From Nocardia transvalensis (GTDB lineage Bacteria > Actinomycetota > Actinomycetes > Mycobacteriales > Mycobacteriaceae), in the NCBI RefSeq assembly GCF_015477765.1, contig NZ_JADLQQ010000006.1:496001-560000 (forward strand): 64,000 nt of DNA, in the 5' to 3' direction. Of this stretch, positions 16,159 to 24,950 are shown piece after piece. How positions within the stretch are numbered: position 1 is the first letter of the stretch; every line of letters begins with the position of its first letter. The notes below the pieces were generated by a model. That model was not told the DNA's origin, ran no database searches, and saw only the letters and a program-made list of their open reading frames with translations. The translations under genes were made by a program, and so were the position numbers.

Positions 16159-16608
16159 ATGGCGGTGACGATTGATCCCGCCGAACTGTCGCCATTCGCG
16201 CCGGACCTTGACAAGGCGAAAGCCGCTCTCATGATTCAGGACGCTATCGCAATGGCATCCGTTGTCGCGCCTTGTATTTCGGAGATGACCAATCGGGATT
16301 CTGTGGAGTACAAGGCCGCGGTCGCCATCATTCGCGGTGCGATCATCCGATGGCATGAGGCAGGGTCCGGCGCGGCGGTGCAGCAAGGTGCGGGCCCGTA
16401 TCAGCAGACGATTGACACCAGGCAGCCCAGGCGCGGAATGTTCTGGCCGTCCGAGATCAGCGACCTACAGAAACTCTGCAAAACCTCGCGTGCCCGCGCG
16501 TTCACTATCGACATGACGCCTATGTCGGCTAAGACCAGCAGGCACCCGCTAGAGGGCGCATGGATTAACGGGCCCGCCTATATGGAGCCCGGTCTAGAGG
16601 GTTGGTGA
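16159..16608 (+). CDS. Head-to-tail connector (adaptor)
   Basis: The 149-aa product has the helical pattern of gp15/gp6-type adaptors: AALMIQDAIAMASVVAPCI, YKAAVAIIRGAIIRWHEAG, then a loop with YQQTIDTRQPRRGMFWPSEI. It sits directly after the capsid gene, where the adaptor is expected. Confidence 0.75.
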   Translation: MAVTIDPAELSPFAPDLDKAKAALMIQDAIAMASVVAPCISEMTNRDSVEYKAAVAIIRGAIIRWHEAGSGAAVQQGAGPYQQTIDTRQPRRGMFWPSEISDLQKLCKTSRARAFTIDMTPMSAKTSRHPLEGAWINGPAYMEPGLEGW

Positions 16609-16612
16609 GTCT

Positions 16613-16978
16613 ATGCCTTTCCTGCCTCTGCGCTATGAGGTTGAGGTCTTTCCGGTCAAGGACGGGGAGGAGCGGGATAACCGCGGAAACCTGAAACGCA
16701 CCTACGGTGAGCCGGTCAAGCAGCGCATCTATGGCATTGGTCCGCTGATGTCTTATCACAGCGCTATCGGTGGCCCGGTTATGGAGACGGTTGGTTCTAA
16801 CCGTCTGGTTATCGACCGTCAAATGTATGTGCCTCCAGGGTTCGTGTGTAAGCCGTTCGACCGTGTGCGGTTCGCAGGCACTCTCTTCGATGTCGTGGGT
16901 TATCTCCAGGACTACGGACAGGGCCCGTTCGGCTTCAATCCTGGCGGCGTAGTGAATCTGCGGTTTGTGGAGGGTTAG
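16613..16978 (+). CDS. Head-to-tail stopper protein
   Basis: The 121-aa product is beta-rich (RYEVEVFPVKDGEERDNRGN; FDRVRFAGTLFDVVGYLQDY), like gp16-type head-closure proteins. It follows the adaptor with a 4-base gap and overlaps the next gene by one base. Confidence 0.65.
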   Translation: MPFLPLRYEVEVFPVKDGEERDNRGNLKRTYGEPVKQRIYGIGPLMSYHSAIGGPVMETVGSNRLVIDRQMYVPPGFVCKPFDRVRFAGTLFDVVGYLQDYGQGPFGFNPGGVVNLRFVEG

Positions 16979-17244
16979 TGAAGATCGTGTTTCACGACAA
17001 GGCGTTAAAGGCGCTCCGGCGTGAGCCTGGCGTTGTCAAAGACCTTGAGCGGCGCGCAGAGTCAGTAAAGTCCGCTGCGTCGTCCGAAGGTGGCAAGTAC
17101 GAGGTTTACAGCCGCATGGGTAAGGCCAAGCCTCAGGGCCGTTGGCGTACATCGGTGACAAGGGTTGAGGTGCGCAGTGTCGCGCATCATGAGTCGGTCA
17201 CTAGGGGCGCTTTGGAGCGGGCCCTAGATGCGGGTAGGGGATAG
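16978..17244 (+). CDS. Tail completion/neck protein
   Basis: The 88-aa basic product has a helix (EPGVVKDLERRAESVKSAA) and a beta hairpin (RWRTSVTRVEVRSVAHHE), as found in HK97 gp10-like neck proteins. GTG start overlaps the stopper stop; the stop overlaps the next GTG. The role is inferred from gene order. Confidence 0.55.
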   Translation: MKIVFHDKALKALRREPGVVKDLERRAESVKSAASSEGGKYEVYSRMGKAKPQGRWRTSVTRVEVRSVAHHESVTRGALERALDAGRG

Positions 17245-17657
17245 TGAGCAGCAATGTTCGCAAGCCAGCTCTAGCGGTGTGCTATGCGCTTCTGCGTAAA
17301 GAGCTGTCGAAAGATGTAGTTATCCTTACAGATATCGACCAAAAGCGGCCCGACAGGTTCGTGAAGATTTCACGCGTTGGCGGGCCACGCTACAACGCTG
17401 TGACTGACGGTCCTATGTTCATGATCGAATGCTGGTGTACCGGTAGCGCCGAAGAAATGGCTATGCATGTGGCTTCAGTCTTTGAACTGTGCCTCGGCCG
17501 GTATGTGGAATATCAGAACGATGCAGGCGAATCCGCCTATGCATTCATCTCCTCTTACCGTGAGGTTGGCGGCCCTGTGCGTCACCTTGATCCGGACGTG
17601 TCGAGTCAAGATCGCTGGACTATGACGGTTCGGCTAGGCATCTCTAGCAACGTTTAA
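17244..17657 (+). CDS. Tail terminator protein
   Basis: The 137-aa product has a mixed alpha/beta pattern with RFVKISRVGGPRYN, FMIECWCTGSAEEMAM and RWTMTVRLGI, as in tail terminator proteins (gpU-like) that end tail tube growth. It lies between the neck gene and the tail tube gene. A terminator follows. Confidence 0.7.
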   Translation: MSSNVRKPALAVCYALLRKELSKDVVILTDIDQKRPDRFVKISRVGGPRYNAVTDGPMFMIECWCTGSAEEMAMHVASVFELCLGRYVEYQNDAGESAYAFISSYREVGGPVRHLDPDVSSQDRWTMTVRLGISSNV

Positions 17658-17673
17658 ACAAAGCAAGCTTTTC

Positions 17674-17712
17674 CAAGCCCTCAGCGCCTCTTAGCTGGGG
17701 GCTTGTTCTATT
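17674..17712 (+). terminator. Terminator before the major tail protein gene
   Basis: Stem CAAGCCCTCAGC (17674-17685) with GCTGGGGGCTTG (17694-17705), then TTCTATT. Confidence 0.75.
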
Positions 17713-17725
17713 GAAAGGGTATTTA

Positions 17726-18385
17726 GTGGCAACGACGGATACCGATAAGGTCTATGTCCCCACTCCGAGCGTGACCGGCGTTGTGTTTGCGATGCCTTAC
17801 ACCGCGACCGACGCGGACAAGATCATTGACGGCGCTAAGGACTTCACCAAGGACCTTGTTAAGGACCTGAAGATGGTGAGCCTTGGCGGTCTGTCCGAGG
17901 CTGGCATTGTCAACTCGCAGAGCCGAGACGTTCAGAAGATCAAGGAGTTCGGTGGCTCGGTTATCGCTGTGCCGCAGTCCGACTACACCGAGACTCTGAA
18001 GATCGAGCTTGTTGAGGCTTCCAATCTGGACGCGCTCCGGCTGGTGTTCGGTAAGGACAATATCAAGGAAATCAAGGGAACCGGCGCTAACGCTAGCGTC
18101 ACGGTCGCTATCGAGGTTCGCCATTCGTCCAATCCCCTGGATGACTGGATTCTCGTTACTGAGACCGTGCAGGGCAACAAGCTGCGGCGTCAGATTGTCC
18201 CGAAGGGTAAGCCGACCACTGTCGGCGACGTGTCGCAGGTCAGCAACGACATCGTTAAGTACGACGTGACTATTGAGGCATTCCCGTACAAGGGCCTCAA
18301 CGTGGTCGAGTACCTGTCTCTCGGCATCCCGGCTGCGGGCGGCGACACTGGCCGTGATACTGGCCGATCTGCGGATGCGAAATAG
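17726..18385 (+). CDS. Major tail (tube) protein
   Basis: The 219-aa product has the tube-protein pattern: GLSEAGIVNSQSRDVQKIKEF, a beta-sandwich with YTETLKIELVEASNLDALR, and a C-terminal VKYDVTIEAFPY strand. The GTG at 17726 follows GAAAGGG at a good distance; TTG 17711 is an unlikely alternative. It lies between the tail terminator and the chaperone genes as expected. Confidence 0.85.
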   Translation: MATTDTDKVYVPTPSVTGVVFAMPYTATDADKIIDGAKDFTKDLVKDLKMVSLGGLSEAGIVNSQSRDVQKIKEFGGSVIAVPQSDYTETLKIELVEASNLDALRLVFGKDNIKEIKGTGANASVTVAIEVRHSSNPLDDWILVTETVQGNKLRRQIVPKGKPTTVGDVSQVSNDIVKYDVTIEAFPYKGLNVVEYLSLGIPAAGGDTGRDTGRSADAK

Positions 18386-18494
18386 CGCACTGATTCTCGC
18401 CGGGCACGCTCTCTTTGTGACCGGACCTTAAGCCTCTGCCCGGTGGGTCGGTCTGGTTTTCGCATATCTCATTGTGGTTTTGAAAGGTCTGGTC

Positions 18495-18809
18495 ATGGCT
18501 GTTTTTGACGTTCCTGCTTCCGATGGCGAAAAGAAGGTTAACCGATTCGCCTTCCGTCACAAGGGCAAGGTTTACTCGGTGCCGAAGCTTCAGTACCTCT
18601 CCGGTGAGGGCGCGGATTATCTCGTGCTGGCCGCTAAGGAAGGCCACGATGAACCGCGCACCACTCGGGACCTGATCGGTATCGAGAACCCTACGGCTGT
18701 AGAGGCTGTTCGGAAGATGGCCAATGATCAGGTCTTGCGGATTTCTGCGGCTTGGATCGAAGCGTCCGCTACCAGCCTGGGGGAATCCTCCGGCTCCGAA
18801 CAGTCCTAG
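18495..18809 (+). CDS. Tail assembly chaperone, zero-frame product
   Basis: The ATG at 18495 (MAVFDVPASDGEKKVNRFAF) gives a 104-aa protein with TTRDLIGIENPTAVEAVR, typical of the gpG-like chaperone. It ends in SLGESSGSEQS. A slippery GGGGGAA at 18779-18785 allows a -1 shift into the following frame. The chaperone coats the tape measure protein during tail assembly. Confidence 0.8.
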   Translation: MAVFDVPASDGEKKVNRFAFRHKGKVYSVPKLQYLSGEGADYLVLAAKEGHDEPRTTRDLIGIENPTAVEAVRKMANDQVLRISAAWIEASATSLGESSGSEQS

Positions 18810-19195
18810 ACAAGTATTCGGGGCCCATCACCTACGACCTGTTAAGGCTCGGATTCCACGTTCACGATATCGGGACTGAGCGCCTGTCGTGGCATGAGTT
18901 CGGCGTACTGCTGGACTACATGCCGCCTCAGGCGGACTTCGCCTTTTATCGGGCTCTCCACCCTAATTCTTGGTGGTGGACATCTGAGATCGAATTCATG
19001 TCCGCGCAGCTTCATGCGCTTCACGGCGCTAACTGGCAGCGGTCCGGAGGAAATGGTGAGAAACCAAAGATGATCGAACGTCCCAAGGACAACGAGCCGA
19101 TCAAATCTCTTAATCCGGACGCGGTGCCTTTGGGTGAGATTGAAAACAAGTTGGCGGATATGCGCAGAAGGTTGGCCGCCAACGGACAGGGGTGA
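18495..19195 (+). CDS. Tail assembly chaperone, -1 frameshift fusion (gpGT-like)
   Basis: The second frame (to 19195) is open across the end of the first and has no good start of its own; it reads GILRLRTVLDKYSGPITYDL after the slip, then HEFGVLLDYMPPQADFAFYR, typical of the T domain that binds the tape measure. Frame relation is -1, as in most long-tailed phages. The stop lies two bases before the tape measure ATG. Confidence 0.8.
18779..18785 (+). other. Programmed -1 frameshift slippery site
   Basis: Zero-frame codons CTG GGG GAA become GGG GGA after a one-base backward slip on the G run. The site is 24 bases before the zero-frame stop. Confidence 0.75.
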
Positions 19196-19197
19196 TC

Positions 19198-22100
19198 ATG
19201 GCTCTTGAGCTAGCGACCGCGTACGTTTCAATTGTCCCTGAGACGGGCCAGCTGAAGAGCCGTATGCGTACTGAGCTGGGAGCCGTGCAGAAGATTGCGG
19301 AAACTACCGGCAAGTCTATAGGTGCTTCCATGGGGCGGGAAGTCTCTATAGGTATTAACGCCGCTGCATCTCGCGCGTTCAAGAATGGTGCTTTTGTCTA
19401 CGCTGGTATTCAGGCTGCGGAGACTATCGGCGCTGGCGTTAAGAAGGTTCTCGGTGAGGCGCTAGAGGGTGGCTTCAACCGCCTGAACATCACCAACCAG
19501 GCAGAGGCTCAGTTACATGCGCTAGGACAGAACGCTAAGCAGGTCCGGGACGTTATCCAGAACGCGAAGGACATCGTTGATGGTACAGCGCTTTCGCTAC
19601 CTGAGATGGTTCGCGCTGCGTCCATGGCTGTTGCTGCGGGCGTCCCTGACGGCGAGAAACTGAACAAGTGGCTTCAGACGCTTGCGGATACGGCGTCCTA
19701 TACGCATGCGCCGCTGCAAGACATCACCATGATTATGGATAAGGTAGTCACGCAGGGGCGCGCCTATCAGGTGCAGCTTAACCAGCTGGCTATCCGCGGT
19801 CTTCCTATCAACAAGTGGCTTGAGGAGTATTCGGGCCTGTCAGGCAAAGCCTTCGCCGCGTGGAAAAAGGAAGGCAACGTTACCGCTGATGTTCTTGTCG
19901 ATATCATCGAAAAGAAGATCGGCGGAGCCGCTAAGACGATGGGCGGCACGGTTCAGACTCGTTGGCTGAACCTGAAGAACGCTATTGCGCGACTCGGTGA
20001 GGAACTGGAAAAGCCGACGTTCAATCGTCTGGCCGGATGGTTCTACACCTGGGCGCGAGCTATCGACACCGTTAAGCCGAAGGTTACGGCGTTCGCGGAA
20101 TCCCTTGATCAGAGTGTCATGTGGGACTGGGGCCCGAAGCTGGTCGATGCGGCCACATCCGCCTATTCGGCGCTGTCGGAGTTCGAGAACGGCCGGGTGT
20201 CAGAGACATTCGCGGATATCAGCTCTGCCGCGCGGTCTGCCGCGCCGGGCATTGCGGCGTTCGCTAAGTCGTTCGCTGCGGCGTCCGGCGCGGTTGGTGG
20301 TGGCGTCTGGAATCTGGCACTTGCGGGCCTTAAGGCGGCGCTGCCCGTCATTGACACCGCGTCGAACCTGATCAAGTCGCACACCTCGCTCGTCACTGCG
20401 GCGCTGACGGCATGGCTCGGCTTCCGGGCCCTGCGCTCGGTGCAAGGCATTCTCGGCGGCGTCACAGCGTCCATGGTTCGCATGAATACGGCCGTGAAGG
20501 GCTCAACTGTCGGCACTTCACTTACCAACGCGTTCAACGGGATTGGGCTCCGCAAGGCGTCTGACGGCATGGCCCGCATGTCTGAGTCCCTTCTGATGAC
20601 CAGTCTCCGCATGGGCGACGCGGCGCAGAAGGCCAAGAGCATGGGCGGCGTCATGGGCTACCTGGGTAGCTCCATCACGACTGCCGGGCAGGCCGCGACC
20701 GCGTACGCAGCTCGGGACATGAACCGCATGAGTTCGGTTACCGGCAAGGTCAGTACCGGCATGGCGAGCCTGGGCCGCGCGGTGACTGCCGGTCTGGGCA
20801 TGGTCGCTCCGCTCGCTGGCGTGGCCGTCGCGGGCCTGGCGCTCTACCTGGAGCATCAGGGCGAGGTCAAGCAGATGCAGGCTGAGCTGAACGCGCTCAC
20901 CGCCGAAGGCGCTAAGAGCCAAATGGACTTCGCCAGGGCGCTACAGGCCACCGGCGGCACGCTGGACGACACCGCCAAGAAGGCCAGCGTTGGAATCGGC
21001 CGGGCGAAGTTCGGGGACGAACTCACCAAGGGCCGGAAGCCTCATACCCCGTGGGAGAACATTCGGCATTGGACGATCAGCACGACCGATGCTGAAGAGC
21101 AGTACGACAAGGACAACAAGACTGGCGACCGGTACAAGAGCTTGGCCGATGCCGCGAGCAAGCTCAAGGTTGAAGTTGACGACCTGTTCACCATTGCCGC
21201 CGAAGGCGGGCCGAGCTTCGACGCCCTACTCAAGGCGCTCGATGACGGTTCCACGGCCGGCGCCGACAACGCGGCCAAGTTCCGCCAGCTGCGCGAGGAG
21301 TACACGAAAACCGCTACGGCAGCGAAGAACTCGACTGACGGCATTGTGGGCCTGGTCGATGTCGTGGCGAAGCTGTCGCAGGAGTCCAGCACCGCCGAGA
21401 AGCGCGCGAGCCTGCTCAATCAGGCGATCACCCTCATGCAGGGCGGCAAGCCTGACAAGCTCGCGTCTGAGCGGCAGCAGCAGGAACGCATCAACGGCCT
21501 GAAGTCCGAACCTTGGGACGTCAAGGAAGGCTACGGCTATGACCTGCTGGCAGGCGACAAGGTGGACTACACCTTGCAGAACGGCGGACGGCTTGAAGAT
21601 GCGATCAACGCAATCAAGTCCGATTTCGTCAACGCCATGGCGGCGGGCCGGGACTTCAACCAGTCACTCGGCCTGAGTGGTCAGGCGTTCGCGGCCCTGT
21701 CCGATCAGACCGGCATCGCGCAGGCCGACCTTGAGAACTTCGCCCGGACCGCCTACGGGTGGGACCCGGTAACGATCAAATTCCTTGCCTCCCTTGAAGG
21801 CGCGGAGACCGTTGAGGCGAAGGTCGGCGCAATCCTTGCGATGCTCAAGGCCAAGGACGGGCACGCACAGATCGACTTGCAGATCGTTCCTGAAGCGGAG
21901 CGCGGCGCGGTAGAGGACGCGATCAAGAAGGCTCTCGGTGAGGGCAGCGTTGTGCACAAGGAAGGCACAACGATCGAGATCAACGGCGATCCCGCCAAGC
22001 TTGACGAGCTGCTGAAGAACTACGTTCCGCCGGAGCCCACGAACAAGCTCACGCCGAAGATCGACACGAACGCTCTCGATGCACAGCTGAACCAGTGGCA

Positions 22101-23877
22101 GCCGCGGACTGTTCAGATTCCGGCTCAGCTCAACGTCCAGGGCGGTGTCGGCCCGAACGTTTACCCGATTCCGCCTCAGCCCCGCGCGACTGGCGGCCCG
22201 ATCTTCGGTGCAGGCGGCCCGACCTCCGATAGCGTTCCGGCGCTGCTGTCGGCTGGTGAGCATGTTCTCACCGCCGAGGATGTGAAGAACCTCGGTGGTC
22301 ATCAGGGCGTGTACTCGCTGCGTGCTGCGGCCAAGGCTGGCGGCCTGGCGTTCGCCGAGGGCGGCGCGGTGCCGGTCGGCATTCAGAACGCGATCAGGGC
22401 GGCGCAGCAGGCCGAGGGACATCCGTACGAGTGGGCCGGTGGCGGCCCGAATTTCGACTGTAGCGGGTTTATCGCCTACCTCCAGTTGGTTGCCATGGGT
22501 AAGCGGAAGATCGGCGAGTGGGGCCGTTGGTGGAACACTGCCGCCGTGCAGGCCGACCCTGCTGCGTACGGCCTTGAGAAGGGCCGTGGCCCTGCGGGAA
22601 ACCTTTTCCGCCTTGGCATTACGTCCAATGGCGTCGGCCACGTCGCCGCGACGATCAACGGCCTGAATGCGGAATCTGGTGGCACTAAGGGCACTTCCGG
22701 CATCGGTTCCGGCCGCGCGGGCGCGGATGACTCTCAGTTCGAGGATCGCTACTACCTGCCGAACAAGCTGATCCAGGGATACAACGACCTTGCGAACGGC
22801 TACGTAAAGAACGGCAAGTACTACGAGTGGGACGAGAAGGAAGACGGTCTCAAGCTCGCCAAGGCGCAGAACAGCCTTGCGCAGGCGCGCGAGCGCTACG
22901 ACGAAGTTGTTGCCAAGAGGGCCAAGGGTGAGAAGGGCGTTACCGATACCGACGTTGAGTCCGCGCGTCTGGCTGTCCAGGAAGCCGAGAACGACGTTAA
23001 CGATCTCACGTACCGGCGTGACCATGTGGGCGAACTAATCCCCGGCTCGGGTGAGCGTGATGCCTCCGAGATGGACGCCGGGCCTATGGACAAGTGGTAC
23101 TCCGATAGCGAGATGGAGCAGATTGAGGCGGAAGCGTCTCTATCTGAAGCCATCCGCGAGCGGAACCGGATCTATGACGCCTACGGCAAGGGCTCCCCGG
23201 AGGCCAAGAAGGCGGACGTTGCTGTTCAGAAAGCCTATAAGGCTTGGCAGAAGACAACTCCGGCAGGCAAGGCCGAGGAGACGCTAACCGATCTCGGAAA
23301 GACGTTCGGCGGCATCGTCGTTGACGCCGCTCTCGAGATGTTGCCGTTCGGTTTGGGTTCCAAGCTCTCCGACGCCTACACCAAGGGCGCGAAGGTCTAC
23401 AACCTTGTCCAGAAGTACAGCCCGGCGTCACCGAACAAGAAGGACGCTCAGGAGTCCACTACGGGCGGCGTGTCGGACGCGGTTGATGCCATCGTGGACA
23501 GCCCCGTCCGCAACGGCTTCGTTGATCTCGGGTTCGTTCCGGGTAGCAGCAAGAAGGAAGTTCCCGAGTGGGCTAAGAAGGTGCTCCCGGTCGGCGTCTA
23601 CGACACGGGCGGCTGGCTGGAGCCCGGACAGATGGCTATCAACCTGAGCAGTCGGCCTGAGCCGATCTTCAACAGCCCTGAGCAGTTGCAGGCATTCGCT
23701 GGTGGCCTATTCGCCCCGTCTGGTGGGGCTGGGATTACGCGTGAAGAGGTTGAGGCCATGGTCGCGACGCGGCCGAACGTCACTATCAACGCTTCCACTG
23801 TCCAGGAAGCCCTTTCGAGATACGAGGTCATGCAGAAGCGCAACGCCATGAGCGCTAGCAGCTTCAGCAGGCGCTAA
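19198..23877 (+). CDS. Tape measure protein with embedded NlpC/P60-like peptidase domain
   Basis: The product of about 1559 aa starts MALELATAYVSIVPETGQLK, has long helical stretches and hydrophobic segments (LVTAALTAWLGFRAL; AVTAGLGMVAPLAGVAVAGL) and sets tail length. Near residues 1060-1170 lies a peptidase-like domain: AAQQAEGHPYEWAGGGPNFD, then CSGF with Cys about 1088, and GVGHVAATI with His about 1148. This matches NlpC/P60-type enzymes that cut peptidoglycan at DNA entry. It is followed by a coiled coil (LAQARERYDEVVAKRA). ATG 19198 is preferred over GTG 19192. Confidence 0.92.
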   Translation: MALELATAYVSIVPETGQLKSRMRTELGAVQKIAETTGKSIGASMGREVSIGINAAASRAFKNGAFVYAGIQAAETIGAGVKKVLGEALEGGFNRLNITNQAEAQLHALGQNAKQVRDVIQNAKDIVDGTALSLPEMVRAASMAVAAGVPDGEKLNKWLQTLADTASYTHAPLQDITMIMDKVVTQGRAYQVQLNQLAIRGLPINKWLEEYSGLSGKAFAAWKKEGNVTADVLVDIIEKKIGGAAKTMGGTVQTRWLNLKNAIARLGEELEKPTFNRLAGWFYTWARAIDTVKPKVTAFAESLDQSVMWDWGPKLVDAATSAYSALSEFENGRVSETFADISSAARSAAPGIAAFAKSFAAASGAVGGGVWNLALAGLKAALPVIDTASNLIKSHTSLVTAALTAWLGFRALRSVQGILGGVTASMVRMNTAVKGSTVGTSLTNAFNGIGLRKASDGMARMSESLLMTSLRMGDAAQKAKSMGGVMGYLGSSITTAGQAATAYAARDMNRMSSVTGKVSTGMASLGRAVTAGLGMVAPLAGVAVAGLALYLEHQGEVKQMQAELNALTAEGAKSQMDFARALQATGGTLDDTAKKASVGIGRAKFGDELTKGRKPHTPWENIRHWTISTTDAEEQYDKDNKTGDRYKSLADAASKLKVEVDDLFTIAAEGGPSFDALLKALDDGSTAGADNAAKFRQLREEYTKTATAAKNSTDGIVGLVDVVAKLSQESSTAEKRASLLNQAITLMQGGKPDKLASERQQQERINGLKSEPWDVKEGYGYDLLAGDKVDYTLQNGGRLEDAINAIKSDFVNAMAAGRDFNQSLGLSGQAFAALSDQTGIAQADLENFARTAYGWDPVTIKFLASLEGAETVEAKVGAILAMLKAKDGHAQIDLQIVPEAERGAVEDAIKKALGEGSVVHKEGTTIEINGDPAKLDELLKNYVPPEPTNKLTPKIDTNALDAQLNQWQPRTVQIPAQLNVQGGVGPNVYPIPPQPRATGGPIFGAGGPTSDSVPALLSAGEHVLTAEDVKNLGGHQGVYSLRAAAKAGGLAFAEGGAVPVGIQNAIRAAQQAEGHPYEWAGGGPNFDCSGFIAYLQLVAMGKRKIGEWGRWWNTAAVQADPAAYGLEKGRGPAGNLFRLGITSNGVGHVAATINGLNAESGGTKGTSGIGSGRAGADDSQFEDRYYLPNKLIQGYNDLANGYVKNGKYYEWDEKEDGLKLAKAQNSLAQARERYDEVVAKRAKGEKGVTDTDVESARLAVQEAENDVNDLTYRRDHVGELIPGSGERDASEMDAGPMDKWYSDSEMEQIEAEASLSEAIRERNRIYDAYGKGSPEAKKADVAVQKAYKAWQKTTPAGKAEETLTDLGKTFGGIVVDAALEMLPFGLGSKLSDAYTKGAKVYNLVQKYSPASPNKKDAQESTTGGVSDAVDAIVDSPVRNGFVDLGFVPGSSKKEVPEWAKKVLPVGVYDTGGWLEPGQMAINLSSRPEPIFNSPEQLQAFAGGLFAPSGGAGITREEVEAMVATRPNVTINASTVQEALSRYEVMQKRNAMSASSFSRR

Positions 23878-23891
23878 CACGCGAACACGTA

Positions 23892-23928
23892 GGGGAGGAT
23901 GCCCGCCAATTGGGCGTCCTCCCCTTTC
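23892..23928 (+). terminator. Terminator after the tape measure gene
   Basis: Long stem GGGGAGGATGCCC (23892-23904) with GGGCGTCCTCCCC (23912-23924), then TTTCT. Confidence 0.85.
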
Positions 23929-23957
23929 TGTGCTTGCAGCAGGGAGGTTATCCAATA

Positions 23958-24950
23958 GTGGAGGAAGATCTACTAATCGAGCTGGAATCGTACGATAAGC
24001 GATCCGATCTCGAAATCTTGCAAGATGAGAAGTGGAACGCTGAGCATGAGGCCGATATCGTCGCTGGCAAGCTAAAGGCTCGCGGTCCGCATACGGAGTG
24101 GTTCAGGCTCCATGGTGAGGGCGCAGGGGATAGAGGAATTTATCTCGGGCAGAACCCCGAGGGCATATTCGATGAGCCGACCGAAAGCATTTGGAACTCG
24201 CACGCCTATCAGATCGGCGCATCGTGGGGCGGTATTCGTGTCCATAAGCGGGACGTGATCCTTGGCGCTGAGATCATCGGCACCGATGACGCGCCTTGGC
24301 AGGAGAACGATAGCGAATGGCGCAAAGCGTGGTCCTATCACAGGGACTCGCGGCTGTGGATAACTACACCTGATTCTCGCCGTTACCTTGATCTGCGGCT
24401 GAGTGAGGCTCCTAAGTTCACGCCTGATATCTCGCCGTTCAAGAGCCAGTACGGCAAGGTCATTATGACCTGCGTTGCTGGTAACCCGCGCTGGTATGAG
24501 CGGGACCACACCTATGAGTTGGTAGTCCAGGACGGCGAGGTCAAGTACGTCCCTGTCTGGAATCCCACCGATACGCAGGTGTGGCTTAAGTGGGTTTTGC
24601 AGAATCGGCCGGGCGCCATCTACTCGCTGGCTGATTTCTCCTTTGGCAGCAATCGGTTTGGCGCTGCGGCGCTGCATGAGCGGCGTACGGTTCCGCTCCC
24701 GAAGCTTGTTGCCGCTGACGGCACCGTGCGGGTTGATACCGATGAGGAAGCGGAGCAGGTTACCGCCGATGGCGGGACTCAGATTTGGATGCGCATGTTT
24801 GGACGCTCCTTCCTCTATCCGATCCCGCCTTATACGGGGACCGAGAAGAACCCCGTAATGCTGCCCGTAGCGGTCAAGGGCGCTAACGGCGAGTGTGAGG
24901 TACAGGTACGCCTACAGCGGTCTTGGTCGCGCCCGTGGGGCCTGCAATGA
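23958..24950 (+). CDS. Minor tail protein, distal tail (Dit-like)
   Basis: GTG 23958 follows AGGGAGG by about ten bases; the longer frame would start inside the terminator. The 330-aa beta-rich product has HAYQIGASWGGIRVHKRDVI and SYHRDSRLWITTPDSRRYLD, as in actinophage proteins encoded just after the tape measure. It would form the ring at the tail tip. Its stop overlaps the next ATG. Confidence 0.75.
   Translation: MEEDLLIELESYDKRSDLEILQDEKWNAEHEADIVAGKLKARGPHTEWFRLHGEGAGDRGIYLGQNPEGIFDEPTESIWNSHAYQIGASWGGIRVHKRDVILGAEIIGTDDAPWQENDSEWRKAWSYHRDSRLWITTPDSRRYLDLRLSEAPKFTPDISPFKSQYGKVIMTCVAGNPRWYERDHTYELVVQDGEVKYVPVWNPTDTQVWLKWVLQNRPGAIYSLADFSFGSNRFGAAALHERRTVPLPKLVAADGTVRVDTDEEAEQVTADGGTQIWMRMFGRSFLYPIPPYTGTEKNPVMLPVAVKGANGECEVQVRLQRSWSRPWGLQ

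Noticed and set aside
15072..16232. 386-aa leftward frame across the capsid gene
   Set aside because: Antisense to a clear HK97-fold capsid gene with good ribosome binding site.
21664..23025. 453-aa leftward frame across the tape measure gene
   Set aside because: Antisense shadow of the tape measure coding sequence.
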